A DNA stretch of 64,000 nt from Methylosinus sp. LW4 (GTDB lineage: Bacteria > Pseudomonadota > Alphaproteobacteria > Rhizobiales > Beijerinckiaceae): the NCBI RefSeq assembly GCF_000379125.1, contig NZ_KB900626.1, forward strand, positions 1,769,748 to 1,833,747. The letters run 5' to 3'. Below, piece after piece: positions 46,976 to 55,417 of this stretch; within the stretch, counting starts at the first letter, position 1, and every line of letters begins with the position of its first letter. A program made the position numbers and the translations under genes. The notes beneath the pieces are model-generated. The model had not been told where the DNA came from and made no database searches. It saw nothing but the letters and a program-made list of their open reading frames with translations.

Positions 46976-47836
46976 TCACAGGCGATGCGCCGCCTCGGCG
47001 TGGGCGATCAGCGACAGGAGATTTTCTAGAATGAGGACCGAGGTCAGCGGCCCTACTCCGCCGGGAACCGCGGTGAGGCGAATGTCCAGCCCCTCGAGCG
47101 CGGCCGCATCCACATCGCCGGCGAGCTTGCCGTCGATGAAGCCGACGCCGGCGTCGACGACGAGCTGCCCATCCGCAAAATAATCGCGGCCGAAGAAATG
47201 TGGACGGCCCGTCGCCACGAAGACGATATCGGCCGCGCGCGAGAATTTCGGAATGTCCGGCGTCGCCGAATGGCAGATCGTCACTGTGGCGCCGGCGTTG
47301 ACCAGCATATTGGCGAGCGGCTTGCCGACCGTGCGGCCGCGGCCGATGACGGCGACCGTCTTGCCGGCGAGCGGCCCTTGCGTCTCCGCCATGGCGATGC
47401 AGGCGCGCGGCGTGGCGGGCGCGATGAAGCGCTGATGCGGCCCATTCTGCAGCAGCGCGCCGAGATTGCCGACGGAGAGCCCATCCGCGTCCTTGCTCGC
47501 GGGGATGAGATTGGTCACGTCGATCTCGTCGAATGCGGGCTTGGACGACATCACGACGATGACGCCGTGAATATCCTGGCGCGCGCAGAGGTCGCGCATA
47601 TGCGCCGCTATGTCGGCGTAGGAGCCGGCATGTGAGAGATCGACGCCCTCGAAAGCCGCGCCCACCTCTTCCGCATGCTTGCGCTTGACGGCGACATAGC
47701 TCAGCGCCGCCGGATCGGACGAGCAGACGACGGCGGCGAGCTTCGGCGTGACGCCGCGCGCCTTCAACGCGACAATGGCCTCGGTGAGCGCCGCCTTGCG
47801 GGCGGCGACGATCTCCTTGCTGTAGAGCTTCTGCAT
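46976..47836 (-). CDS. folD: FolD-family methylenetetrahydrofolate dehydrogenase, divergent
   Basis: 286-residue protein of the FolD family, which oxidises 5,10-methylene-THF to methenyl-THF and, in the bifunctional form, hydrolyses it to formyl-THF. The NADP-binding part is well kept (VIGRGRTVGKPLANML, CHSATPDI and VPGGVGPLTSVLILEN). The catalytic Tyr-x3-Lys is present (SYVAVKRKHAEEVG, Lys51). However, the conserved Gln of the VQLPLP block is Val95 (HGVIVVMSSKP), and the usual PCTPxG block reads APATPRACI. In the human and E. coli enzymes that Gln is needed for cyclohydrolase. It may therefore be a dehydrogenase-only or otherwise altered paralogue. Confidence 0.87.
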   Translation of the reverse strand: MQKLYSKEIVAARKAALTEAIVALKARGVTPKLAAVVCSSDPAALSYVAVKRKHAEEVGAAFEGVDLSHAGSYADIAAHMRDLCARQDIHGVIVVMSSKPAFDEIDVTNLIPASKDADGLSVGNLGALLQNGPHQRFIAPATPRACIAMAETQGPLAGKTVAVIGRGRTVGKPLANMLVNAGATVTICHSATPDIPKFSRAADIVFVATGRPHFFGRDYFADGQLVVDAGVGFIDGKLAGDVDAAALEGLDIRLTAVPGGVGPLTSVLILENLLSLIAHAEAAHRL

Positions 47837-47916
47837 GGAACACGCCTTTTCTGCGCCCGGCCCGGCCTCGCTATAAGACGAAAGCCGCGCAATCTATGCG
47901 CGGCGTTTCGACGCTG

Positions 47917-49071
47917 TCACGAGCGTGGTCTCCGCATCGCGTCGATCGTCGCGCCGGGCACGCCGGCGAAATTATTGGCGAGCAGATGGCGCGGCGCCGC
48001 GCGCGCGAATTGGTCGAGGTCGATCTCCTCGAAAGCGCCGCTGTTCCATGTCTGCACGATCTCCAGCGGCTCATCGCCTATATTGCGAATGGCGTGGCCG
48101 AAGCCCTGCGGAATATAGGCGACGTCGCCGGGCCGAAACTCCGCGACCTTGCCGCGTCCGCCGGAGCCGAAAATCGCGACCTGGCCTTTGCCGCGCAGAT
48201 AATAGTGCCACTCGTCGGCGTTGACGTTCCAATGCAGCTTGCGCATCGCGCCGGGCTCGAGCGTCATGATCCCGCCGGACATTGTCGTCGAGGCCGGAAA
48301 CTCCTTCGCCGTCGCCAGACGGAAGGTCCCGCCGTCGAGATCGCGCGCCGCTTTCGTCTCGCGCGTCAGGCGGAATCTGTGCGTCGATTCTTTCGGCCAA
48401 GGCGCCTCGAGCGCATCCTCCGGCCGCAGGATCGGCCCCGCTTGAATGAAGGTCTCGCCTTTCGGGAAAGCGTCGAAAATATCCTTCGGAACGCCGAACT
48501 CCTGCGCGAGAAGATCCTTGGGCGTGAGATCGATCCAATCGGTGAGGGAGAAGGCGCTGGCGTCGGGCGTGAAGCGTCCGTCGTCGAAGACCAGCAATAT
48601 GTTGCAAGGCTCGTCGCCTATGGTCTGGATCGCATGGCCATGGCCCTTGGCGAAATACCAGAGATCGCCGGCTTCGAAATTATTGATCTCGCTCGCGCCG
48701 CTCGGATCGATGACGACGGTCTGGCAACGCCCGCCGAGCACCAGCGCCCATTCCGCCGCGGTGGCGTGCCAATGCAACTCGCGCGAGCCGCCGGCGTCCA
48801 GAAAAGCGTGCACGCCGGCCATGCTGTGCGCGATCGGAAATTCGCGCACCGAGACTTCCTTCGCCCAGCCGCCGGAAGCGACGCGCGGACGGCCGGCGTC
48901 GAGCGGAAAGCGAAACTCAATGGTCGCAGCGGTCGTCGCATGGGCGTGAACCGCCTCGGCGTGAGCGGATTTGACGGTCAGCCGCTCGGCCGAGACGGCG
49001 ACGGCGAGAGTCGAGAAATGCACCGCGCCCCAGGCGGCGATCTCGAGAAAATTGCGTCTATGCGCGAGCAT
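47917..49071 (-). CDS. Oxalate-decarboxylase-family bicupin, exported (paralogue 1)
   Basis: 384-residue two-cupin protein. The N-terminus has a Tat-like RRNFLEIAAWGAV, so it is probably periplasmic. The N-terminal cupin has the metal site LHWHATAAEW and a later His in GHGHAIQ. The C-terminal cupin reads LHWNVNADEW, with Asn282 where OxdC has a metal-binding His. The active-site lid, SENS in Bacillus subtilis OxdC, is here TPDASA (residues 168-173) and lacks the catalytic Glu. It is 71 bases after paralogue 2 on the same strand, with a strong hairpin between. The substrate is probably oxalate; the reaction (CO2 plus formate, or oxidation) is uncertain. Confidence 0.88.
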   Translation of the reverse strand: MLAHRRNFLEIAAWGAVHFSTLAVAVSAERLTVKSAHAEAVHAHATTAATIEFRFPLDAGRPRVASGGWAKEVSVREFPIAHSMAGVHAFLDAGGSRELHWHATAAEWALVLGGRCQTVVIDPSGASEINNFEAGDLWYFAKGHGHAIQTIGDEPCNILLVFDDGRFTPDASAFSLTDWIDLTPKDLLAQEFGVPKDIFDAFPKGETFIQAGPILRPEDALEAPWPKESTHRFRLTRETKAARDLDGGTFRLATAKEFPASTTMSGGIMTLEPGAMRKLHWNVNADEWHYYLRGKGQVAIFGSGGRGKVAEFRPGDVAYIPQGFGHAIRNIGDEPLEIVQTWNSGAFEEIDLDQFARAAPRHLLANNFAGVPGATIDAMRRPRS

Positions 49072-49105
49072 GGGCCATCCCTTTCCATTCGCAAAAATGG
49101 GGAAG

Positions 49106-49129
49106 CGGCGAGCCGCGCGCGGCTCGCCG
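49106..49129. terminator. Intercistronic hairpin between the two bicupin genes
   Basis: A perfect 24-base palindrome (12-base arms, 49106-49117/49118-49129) lies 14 bases after the stop of paralogue 2. On the minus strand it is followed by CTTCCCCATTTTTG. It could be a leaky terminator or an RNA-stability element. Confidence 0.7.
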
Positions 49130-49142
49130 TCTCGTCGAAGGA

Positions 49143-50330
49143 TCAGCCGCGCTTCAATTGCGATATGGTCGCCTCCGGCACGCCGGTGAAATTATTGCCG
49201 AGCAGATAGCGCGGGCTCGACTGCACCCATTTGTCGAGGTCGATCTCCTCGAATTTGGGATTGTCCCAGGTCTGGACGATCTCGAGATCCTCATCGCCGA
49301 TATTGCGGATCGCATGGCCGAAGCCCTGCGGAATATAGGCGACGTCGCCGGGTCCGAATTCGGCGACCTTGCCGCGCCCGCCGGAGCCGAAGATCGCGAC
49401 CTGGCCTCTGCCCTTCAGATAATAGTGCCATTCATTGGCGTTGACGTTCCAATGCAGCTTGCGCAGCCCATTGCGCTTCAACGTCATCAGGCCGCCCGAC
49501 ATGGTCTTTTGCGCCGGGAACTCGTCGATCGTCGCGAGGCGGAAGGCGCCGCCGTCGAAATCGCGCGCGGCTTTCGGATCGCGCAGCAGGCGGAACTTAT
49601 GCGTCGACTCCTTCGGCCAGGGCGCCTCCAGCGCGTCCGACGCCTTCAATATCGGGCCGGACTGAATATAGGCCTCGCCCTTGGGAAACGCGTCGAACAG
49701 ATCTTTCGGCAGGCCGAATTCGAGGCCGAGCATTTCCTTCGGCGTCACATCGATCCAATCGGTGATGGAAAATGTGCCGTGCTCGGAGAAGGCGCCATTG
49801 TCGAAGGACAGGATGAAATGACAGGGCTTGTCGCCGATCGCCTGGATGGAATGGCCGTGGCCCTTGGCGAAATACCAGAGGTCGCCGGGCTCGAAATTAT
49901 TGATCTCGCTCGCGCCGCTCGGCTCGATGACGACGGTCTGGCAGCGCCCCTCGATGACGAAGGCCCATTCCGCCGCAATGGCGTGCCAATGCAATTCGCG
50001 CGAGGCGCCGGGCTCGAGATACATATGGACGCCGGCGATGCCCTTGCTGATCGGGAATTGATGGACCGTCGCCTCCTTGGCCCAGCCGCCGGAAGTGACC
50101 TTCGGCTTGTTGCCGTCCAGCGAGAATTTGAAGTCCGGCATGGCCGCGACCTCTTTGGGATCGTGATAGGCGACGGTTTCGCCCGGCGGCAGCCCCACCG
50201 CCTGACGCCCGAAGCCGCCGTCGCCGGCTTTGGCGAGATATTTGTCGGTCGCCTCGGCGACGCTGGAGAATGTCACCAGGCCGCTCGCCAGAGCGGCGGA
50301 ACCCAGGAAATCACGCCGATTCGTGAACAT
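49143..50330 (-). CDS. Oxalate-decarboxylase-family bicupin, Tat-exported (paralogue 2)
   Basis: 395-residue two-cupin protein, similar along its whole length to paralogue 1. A good Tat signal (NRRDFLGSAALASGL) indicates periplasmic location. The N-terminal cupin is LHWHAIAAEW with the late His in GHGHSIQ. The C-terminal cupin has LHWNVNANEW, with Asn295 in place of the second His. The lid reads SEHGT, keeping the Glu (residue 183) that acts as proton donor in OxdC, so decarboxylation is the more likely chemistry here. GGGAGGA precedes the start. The LysR gene is divergent with 123 bases between, which is typical of a regulator and its target. Confidence 0.9.
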   Translation of the reverse strand: MFTNRRDFLGSAALASGLVTFSSVAEATDKYLAKAGDGGFGRQAVGLPPGETVAYHDPKEVAAMPDFKFSLDGNKPKVTSGGWAKEATVHQFPISKGIAGVHMYLEPGASRELHWHAIAAEWAFVIEGRCQTVVIEPSGASEINNFEPGDLWYFAKGHGHSIQAIGDKPCHFILSFDNGAFSEHGTFSITDWIDVTPKEMLGLEFGLPKDLFDAFPKGEAYIQSGPILKASDALEAPWPKESTHKFRLLRDPKAARDFDGGAFRLATIDEFPAQKTMSGGLMTLKRNGLRKLHWNVNANEWHYYLKGRGQVAIFGSGGRGKVAEFGPGDVAYIPQGFGHAIRNIGDEDLEIVQTWDNPKFEEIDLDKWVQSSPRYLLGNNFTGVPEATISQLKRG

Positions 50331-50427
50331 TTGCTTCCTCCTCCCGCCTCGCCTTCATGGACGAAGCGAATATTTTTCTATGAGACCGACTATCCGCGGA
50401 AGCGTTGCAAATCGGAATGGCCGATGA

Positions 50428-50446
50428 TTAGATAACAGCTATCGAA
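50428..50446. promoter_or_regulatory. Possible LysR operator in the bicupin/LysR divergent region
   Basis: GATA-ACAGC-TATC (50431-50443) is an AT-rich inverted repeat of the T-N11-A kind, just before the lysR start. That is the usual place for an autoregulatory LysR site. Confidence 0.45.
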
Positions 50447-50453
50447 AATTCCG

Positions 50454-51338
50454 ATGGCCGCGCCAATGCTCGATCCGATCCATCTGCGCACTTTCGTCGC
50501 CATTACCGAGGTGAAGAGCTTCTCCGAGGCGGGACGTCAGCTCGGCCTCTCGCAATCGAGCGTCAGCGAGCATGTGAAGCGGCTCGAGCAATTCGCCGGG
50601 CGGAAGCTGTTCGAGCGCGACACGCACTCCAACACGCTGACCGAGCATGGCCGCGCCATGCTGGAATTCGCCCGCTCCATTCTCGAGACCAACGCCCGCG
50701 CCAAGCGGCATTTCGGGCAATCGTCCAAGCGACGGGCGCTGCGTTTCGGCGCTTGCGAGGATCTCGCCATCGGCTGGCTCGGCGACATCATCCGGCCCTT
50801 CATGGAGGCGCATCCCGACGTCGATCTCGATTTCACCATTGCGCTCAGCAATCATCTGCTGACCGCCTTCGACGAAGGCCGGCTCGATCTCGTGCTGTGC
50901 AAAAGATGGCCGGACGGCGATCGGGGCCGGCTCGTCTTCAGCGACCGCATCGTCTGGACAGCGGCGACAAAGGCGCCGGTGTTCCGCAACGACGAGGCGC
51001 AGCTCGTCCTCTATCCGCCGCCGAGCATCACGCGCTTCATGGCGCTGACGGCGCTGGAGAAGGCCGCCGTTCCCTGGCGCATCGCCTGCACCAGCGGCGA
51101 TCTCAACGGGCTCGCCACCGCGACCGGCATAGGCCTCGGCATGATGGCGCACGCCAGCACGCTGATCCCGCTGGGACTGGCCGCCTGCGAGGAGGATGAG
51201 CGCCTGCCGCCATTGGGCTCCGTCGATTTCATCCAGATCGAGCGCAAGGCGGGAGACCGCAAGCTGCTCGCCGAGCTGTCGCAGGCGATCGATCGAAAAG
51301 CCGCCGCCCCGCGAAAGCGCCGAGATATACAACTTTAG
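50454..51338 (+). CDS. LysR-family transcriptional regulator
   Basis: 294-residue regulator. The N-terminal winged helix-turn-helix is complete: LDPIHLRTFVAITEVKSFSEAGRQLGLSQSSVSEHVKRLE, of which SFSEAGRQLGLSQSSVSEHV is the helix-turn-helix, followed by the linker helix. The substrate domain (about 90-290) has a type 2 periplasmic-binding-protein fold, opening with RALRFGACEDLAIGWL. The inducer is unknown; oxalate or a related dicarboxylate is a guess from the neighbours. It is divergent from the bicupins, with a candidate operator in between. An ATG at 50466 is a second possible start. Confidence 0.92.
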   Translation: MAAPMLDPIHLRTFVAITEVKSFSEAGRQLGLSQSSVSEHVKRLEQFAGRKLFERDTHSNTLTEHGRAMLEFARSILETNARAKRHFGQSSKRRALRFGACEDLAIGWLGDIIRPFMEAHPDVDLDFTIALSNHLLTAFDEGRLDLVLCKRWPDGDRGRLVFSDRIVWTAATKAPVFRNDEAQLVLYPPPSITRFMALTALEKAAVPWRIACTSGDLNGLATATGIGLGMMAHASTLIPLGLAACEEDERLPPLGSVDFIQIERKAGDRKLLAELSQAIDRKAAAPRKRRDIQL

Positions 51339-51349
51339 ATAGCAATCTA
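51336..51349. repeat. Short palindrome overlapping the lysR stop
   Basis: TAGAT-AGCA-ATCTA, in which the first three bases are the lysR stop codon. Its half-site TAGAT also occurs in the candidate operator upstream of lysR. Confidence 0.4.
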
Positions 51350-51610
51350 TTCCCGAATGTCGCAAAACGACGCAGTCGAAAGGCGGCGCCGCTCGTCTTT
51401 GATTTCACCTGTTTTTTTGGAAATCTCCTCCATTCGAGGGATTTGGAGGCATGCCGATTGCGTTAAGGTTAACGGGATCGGGCGCGCGTTTCATTTTGAA
51501 AACGGCAAATTCTCTGTCCCTGTAAAAATATTGAGTATCTTCAATCCATTGAGAGTCTTGCGTTGTGGAGCTCTCGATCGCCGCGCCAAAATGACACAGT
51601 GAAATGAAAG

Positions 51611-51931
51611 ATGAGCAAGAAAGAAGATCCCTCGATCAATTTTGATCCGAAGCAGGAGCGCGCCCGCCGGCGATCACTGCCTTCTCCTTCCGAAAGCAAC
51701 GCCGCCAAGCCCGCGAGCAGCGAGCCGCTGGCGGATAAGCTGCGCCATGTCCGCGCGATCCTGCGCGCGGTCGAAGAATCGCGCGAGCAGAGCCTGACGA
51801 CCAAGCGGCTCTTCGAGCCGACGGCGATCGACTGCCTCAAGCAGCTCGTCGATGCGCTCGACAAGGACGAAGGCGTCGAAGCCGCCCTCGTCGATGCGCG
51901 AACGGTGCTGAAGACCGCCGGAATGGGCTGA
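51611..51931 (+). CDS. Hypothetical protein
   Basis: 106-residue soluble protein of no family I recognise. The first 45 residues are polar and disordered (KQERARRRSLPSPSESN). The rest is helical, with LADKLRHVRAILRAVEESREQ and AIDCLKQLVDALDKDEGVE, and looks like a small helical bundle. AT-rich DNA (51400-51610) precedes it and should carry its promoter. The hairpin at 51943-51968 follows the stop. It is not obviously linked to its neighbours. Confidence 0.62.
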   Translation: MSKKEDPSINFDPKQERARRRSLPSPSESNAAKPASSEPLADKLRHVRAILRAVEESREQSLTTKRLFEPTAIDCLKQLVDALDKDEGVEAALVDARTVLKTAGMG

Positions 51932-51942
51932 ACCAAACGAAA

Positions 51943-51968
51943 GACGCCGGACCGTCGGGCCCGGCGTC
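51943..51968 (+). terminator. Hairpin after the hypothetical gene
   Basis: GACGCCGG (51943-51950) pairs with CCGGCGTC (51961-51968), with further GC pairing inside, 11 bases after the stop. The following CTCCTGATTC is only moderately T-rich, so it is a weak terminator. Confidence 0.55.
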
Positions 51969-52032
51969 CTCCTGATTCGAGATCAATTCGCGAGCCCCGA
52001 CTGCGCCAGCGCGCCGCCGGGGCTCACTTTTC

Positions 52033-53505
52033 TCAGTTGGCGGCGGCTTTCTTCAGGCCGATCGCCGCACGCAGCTCGTCGATGGTCGCGACGCGGCCAT
52101 GCAGGCCGGCGATGCGCTCGACGTCGAGATTGAGCTTCTGAATATTCTCGTAGAGATTGACCGAGAAGGGATTGGGCGTCGCCGGCGCCGGCGCGCCGAC
52201 CGGGCCGGGCGTATAGGCGTCCGCCTCGATCACCAGCTTCTCCTTCGGCAGATAGACGAGCGCGAGATCATCCGAATGGCCGCTGCCGGCGATGTGATGA
52301 ATCTCGACCGCATGCAGATCGCCGAGCGCGTGCTTATGCTCATAGGTCTCGAACTTCGCCGCCTTCTTCGAGGCCGCGAGACGATCGGGACGCAGCGTAT
52401 GCGGCGCGGCCCAGGCCTTCTCGTAATAGGCCTTGCTGATGTCCTGCGTCACAATGGTCGCGCCGGCGTCAACGAAAGTGCGCAGACCGCCCGAGTGGTC
52501 GAAATGCACATGGCTGTTGACCACATATTTCACCGGCTTGCCGGGAATGATCTCGCCGATCTTCTGGATCAGCGCGATCGAGCGCTCCTCGCTCAGCGGC
52601 GCCTCGATCAGAACGACATGGTCCTTCTCTTCCACGGCGAGGCTGTGATGCGTGCCGCCGGTGAGATAGTAGACGCCGTCGGCGAGCTTCTCGGACGCCA
52701 CGGTGACGACGGGCGCGGGCGCGCTCGCGACATTGGCGGGAACCGCGATATCGACCGCGCCATTGGCCTTGGCCGAGGCGACGGCGACATGCAGAATCTC
52801 GTGGCCGCCTTCGCTACGATGAATCTCGGCCGGGAAATGCAGCCCGCCGAAATCCTTATAGCCCGAGAAATGCGTCTCGATCAGCGTGTCGCCCAGCACC
52901 GGCGTGTCGATCCAGGTCTTGATCGCCGACACGTGATTATCGGCGCCGATCGTGCCGACGAAGCGGCGCGCGCCAATGGCGAAGGAGACCTCGACGCCGG
53001 AGCCGACCGTCTCCGATTTCGCATTATTGGCGAGAGCGGCTTTCAGGAAGCCTTGCGGCGTCGTCCAGATTTCCGCGACGCGCTCGTCGACGGCCGCCGG
53101 AGCCGGCGTCGCCACCGGAGCGGCGCCCGGAGCCGCGCCCTGCGGCGGGGCGACATTCCACGCCTTGTCGCCGACGATGGACCATTCGAGCTTCTGCTCG
53201 ACGGGCGCGGGGCGGGCGCGGCCGTCGGGCGTCTGCGAGCGGGTGATGAGCACGCGCTCGGCCGCCTTGTCGAAGTCGATCGCCGCGCTGAAGGCGGAGA
53301 CGTCGAACTTCGGCCAATCGCCGCCGGGAATCGGGGCCTGGCCGAACTGATACCAATGGCCGGCGCCGGCGAATTCCAGCGTCTTGACGCTGGCGGCGGA
53401 AGCGAGCGTCGCCGCCTCCTGCAGCGAGGCGGCATGCGCCGCTCCCGCAAAGACCGACGCCGTCAGTCCTAAACCGGCGAGCGTCTTGAAACTGCGTATC
53501 GACAT
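52033..53505 (-). CDS. Exported metallo-beta-lactamase-fold hydrolase
   Basis: 490-residue protein. A signal peptide (SFKTLAGLGLTASVFAGAAHA) leads to the periplasm. Residues 25-240 form an extra beta-rich domain with a Pro/Ala linker (GAAPGAAPVATPAPAAV). The metallo-beta-lactamase fold begins near 255, with the zinc motif SHVHFDHSGGL (His-x-His-x-Asp-His), and the next ligands are in GSGHSDDLALVYLP and IEADAYTP. Substrate unknown; the fold is used by lactamases, glyoxalases and many others. I start it at the ATG at 53505, since the upstream frame is Arg/Pro-rich and lacks a signal. It ends an apparent unit of its own. Confidence 0.88.
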   Translation of the reverse strand: MSIRSFKTLAGLGLTASVFAGAAHAASLQEAATLASAASVKTLEFAGAGHWYQFGQAPIPGGDWPKFDVSAFSAAIDFDKAAERVLITRSQTPDGRARPAPVEQKLEWSIVGDKAWNVAPPQGAAPGAAPVATPAPAAVDERVAEIWTTPQGFLKAALANNAKSETVGSGVEVSFAIGARRFVGTIGADNHVSAIKTWIDTPVLGDTLIETHFSGYKDFGGLHFPAEIHRSEGGHEILHVAVASAKANGAVDIAVPANVASAPAPVVTVASEKLADGVYYLTGGTHHSLAVEEKDHVVLIEAPLSEERSIALIQKIGEIIPGKPVKYVVNSHVHFDHSGGLRTFVDAGATIVTQDISKAYYEKAWAAPHTLRPDRLAASKKAAKFETYEHKHALGDLHAVEIHHIAGSGHSDDLALVYLPKEKLVIEADAYTPGPVGAPAPATPNPFSVNLYENIQKLNLDVERIAGLHGRVATIDELRAAIGLKKAAAN

Positions 53506-53623
53506 GAGAACCTCTCTTCTTCGGGTGGCGCAGATTTTCATCAGCGCGTCGTGACGCGCCGATGCGGGGGAAATGGCCGCGTCTTCTGCTCGCGGACTCT
53601 CGGCGGGCGGACCGAAGGGGGCG

Positions 53624-53968
53624 TCAGGCCGCCGGCGCGGCGACGAAACCGCTCTCGCCGCCGCCTTCCGCGAGCGCGTGAGCGTCGGCCTCGTCGACAC
53701 GATAGGAATCGATGCGCGCCGTCGCCGGCCCTCTCGCCGCGAGAGCGAGAAACTCGTCGACGACCGCAGCATGGCCGGCGATCAGCGTCTCCACCGAGCC
53801 GTCGGCGCGATTGCGGACCCAGCCGGCGAGATGCAGCCGCCCGGCCTCGCGGGCCACGAAAACGCGATAGCCGACATTTTGCACATGCCCTTCGACGATG
53901 ATGCGGGCGATGCGCCTCTCGCTTTGCGGCGACGTCACAGGATTCTCCCAGATGATGTGCGGTCTCAT
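53624..53968 (-). CDS. acyP: Acylphosphatase
   Basis: 114-residue alpha/beta-plait enzyme that hydrolyses carboxyl-phosphate bonds. The active-site segment is IIVEGHVQNVGYRVFV, with the catalytic Arg in GYR, and the conserved Asn is in LAGWVRNRADGSVE. The ATG at 53968 overlaps the stop of the upstream arylsulfotransferase-like gene (ATGA), arguing for coupling. A GTG at 53938 with GGGAGA in front would give a more typical 104-residue length and is a fair alternative. The usual role is scavenging acyl phosphates in the cytoplasm. Confidence 0.92.
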   Translation of the reverse strand: MRPHIIWENPVTSPQSERRIARIIVEGHVQNVGYRVFVAREAGRLHLAGWVRNRADGSVETLIAGHAAVVDEFLALAARGPATARIDSYRVDEADAHALAEGGGESGFVAAPAA

Positions 53969-55374
53969 TTGGACGTCACGCGAAAGCCTGCGTTCTCCGG
54001 CGGCGCGATGGCCGTCTCGGCATGCGGCGTTCCCTCCGGCGCCCAGTCATAGGGCACTGGCTGCGCGCGATAGACGCTGTAGTTGAGCGTCGGGCGGCCG
54101 CTCTCGGCATCCTTGCCGCGCCGCGGATAGGGATTGAGATATTCCCAGACGATCTCGCCCTCCGGCGTCACCTGGAAGAAGCGCCCGATCTGGCCTTCGT
54201 CGATGAATGTGTTGCCATTGGGCAGACGCCGCGCATTGCTGATATGCGTGCTGCGGAAGGTCCAGCCGGGGTTGCCGGAGCTCGCGCCCGTATATTGCCA
54301 GACGATCTGCTTCGTGACCGGATCGATCTCCAGCACGCGCGAGCCGCCCGTAACAGTGACGGAAGCGCGCGGATAGCCGGCCTCGCCCTGATTGTCGAAG
54401 ACGAGAAGATTGCCGGCGCCGGGCAGGCCCTTGGGAATGATCTGCGCGTCATGCTGGCCGGAGATTTGATCGACGGGCCGCGGAACCTTGCGCGATGTCG
54501 TCGTTCCATCCTCCGACACCGGCGGGAAATGCGGTCCCAGCGTCCAGACGATCTTGCGCGTCTTGCGATCGACGATGGCGATGAAATTGCCGTTGCGCGA
54601 GTCGAAGATGAGATTGTCCGGCGCAAAGCGCGCATCGCCCTCGTCATACCAATGATTGGGGCCGACGGGCTTCAGATCATTGACATGGAGATAGTCGGGA
54701 TTCTTCGAGCTCTTTATCAGCTTCAGCTCATCGGCGGTGAAGCCGATCTCGTCGAGATGATCCGACGCCGCCCAGGTCCACACGATATCGCCGTCGGGAT
54801 TCGCCTCATAGGCGACATCGTCCAGAACTTGCGGCGCGGCGAAGCCGGGAAGCGGATAGGAGATATTGGCGAGCAGCAGCGTGTTGCCATTGGGCAGGCG
54901 CGTTATGTCGTGATGCTGCCGCGCGACGCCGCCCGGCGCCGCGGAGCCGAAGCTCCACACGGGCTTGCCGTCCCAATCGACCTCGCCGACCGTCTTGCGC
55001 ACGCGCGTCTGCGCGCGGCCGGGCGTGAGATCGGTTCCCCTGCCCTCTTCGCTCTCGAGCGTGACGAAGATATGCCCGCGCGCGCCGTCGACGAGCGCCG
55101 GATCGATGAAGGAGACGGGCTGGCCCGTATATTTCCACTCGCGCACGACCTTGCCGGTGAGATCGACGAGCCTCGTCACATCGTCTCCGCCGGCGAAGAG
55201 AACATAAGAATTATAGGCGCGCGCAGGATCGTAGATAGTGGCGCCCGTCGGATAGACGCTGGGCTCCGCCGAGGCCCCGGCCGCCGCCGCCGCGAGAACG
55301 CCCACGCAAGCGCTGCGCAAAAACCACGCTCTGAAAAGGGTTTCGATCGAAAAGCGATGCCTGCCGCGGGCCAT
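53965..55374 (-). CDS. Exported arylsulfotransferase-family (ASST) beta-propeller protein
   Basis: 469-residue secreted protein. I start it at the ATG at 55374 (GGGAG 8 bases upstream), giving a signal peptide with AWFLRSACVGVLAAAAAGASA. The mature part shows propeller blades with the repeated RLPNGNTLL / RLPNGNTFI motif, characteristic of arylsulfotransferase-type (Arylsulfotran_2) proteins. The His pair in ARQHHDITRLPNGN and the GQHDAQIIPKG segment are at places where ASST has catalytic or ligand residues. The family moves sulfate between aryl groups in the periplasm, but many members are unproven and no dsbL/dsbI partner is here. The acylphosphatase start overlaps its stop. Confidence 0.85.
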   Translation of the reverse strand: MARGRHRFSIETLFRAWFLRSACVGVLAAAAAGASAEPSVYPTGATIYDPARAYNSYVLFAGGDDVTRLVDLTGKVVREWKYTGQPVSFIDPALVDGARGHIFVTLESEEGRGTDLTPGRAQTRVRKTVGEVDWDGKPVWSFGSAAPGGVARQHHDITRLPNGNTLLLANISYPLPGFAAPQVLDDVAYEANPDGDIVWTWAASDHLDEIGFTADELKLIKSSKNPDYLHVNDLKPVGPNHWYDEGDARFAPDNLIFDSRNGNFIAIVDRKTRKIVWTLGPHFPPVSEDGTTTSRKVPRPVDQISGQHDAQIIPKGLPGAGNLLVFDNQGEAGYPRASVTVTGGSRVLEIDPVTKQIVWQYTGASSGNPGWTFRSTHISNARRLPNGNTFIDEGQIGRFFQVTPEGEIVWEYLNPYPRRGKDAESGRPTLNYSVYRAQPVPYDWAPEGTPHAETAIAPPENAGFRVTSK

Positions 55375-55417
55375 CGGACGCTCCCGTCTTGCTGCGATGC
55401 CGCCATTATATTCACAC

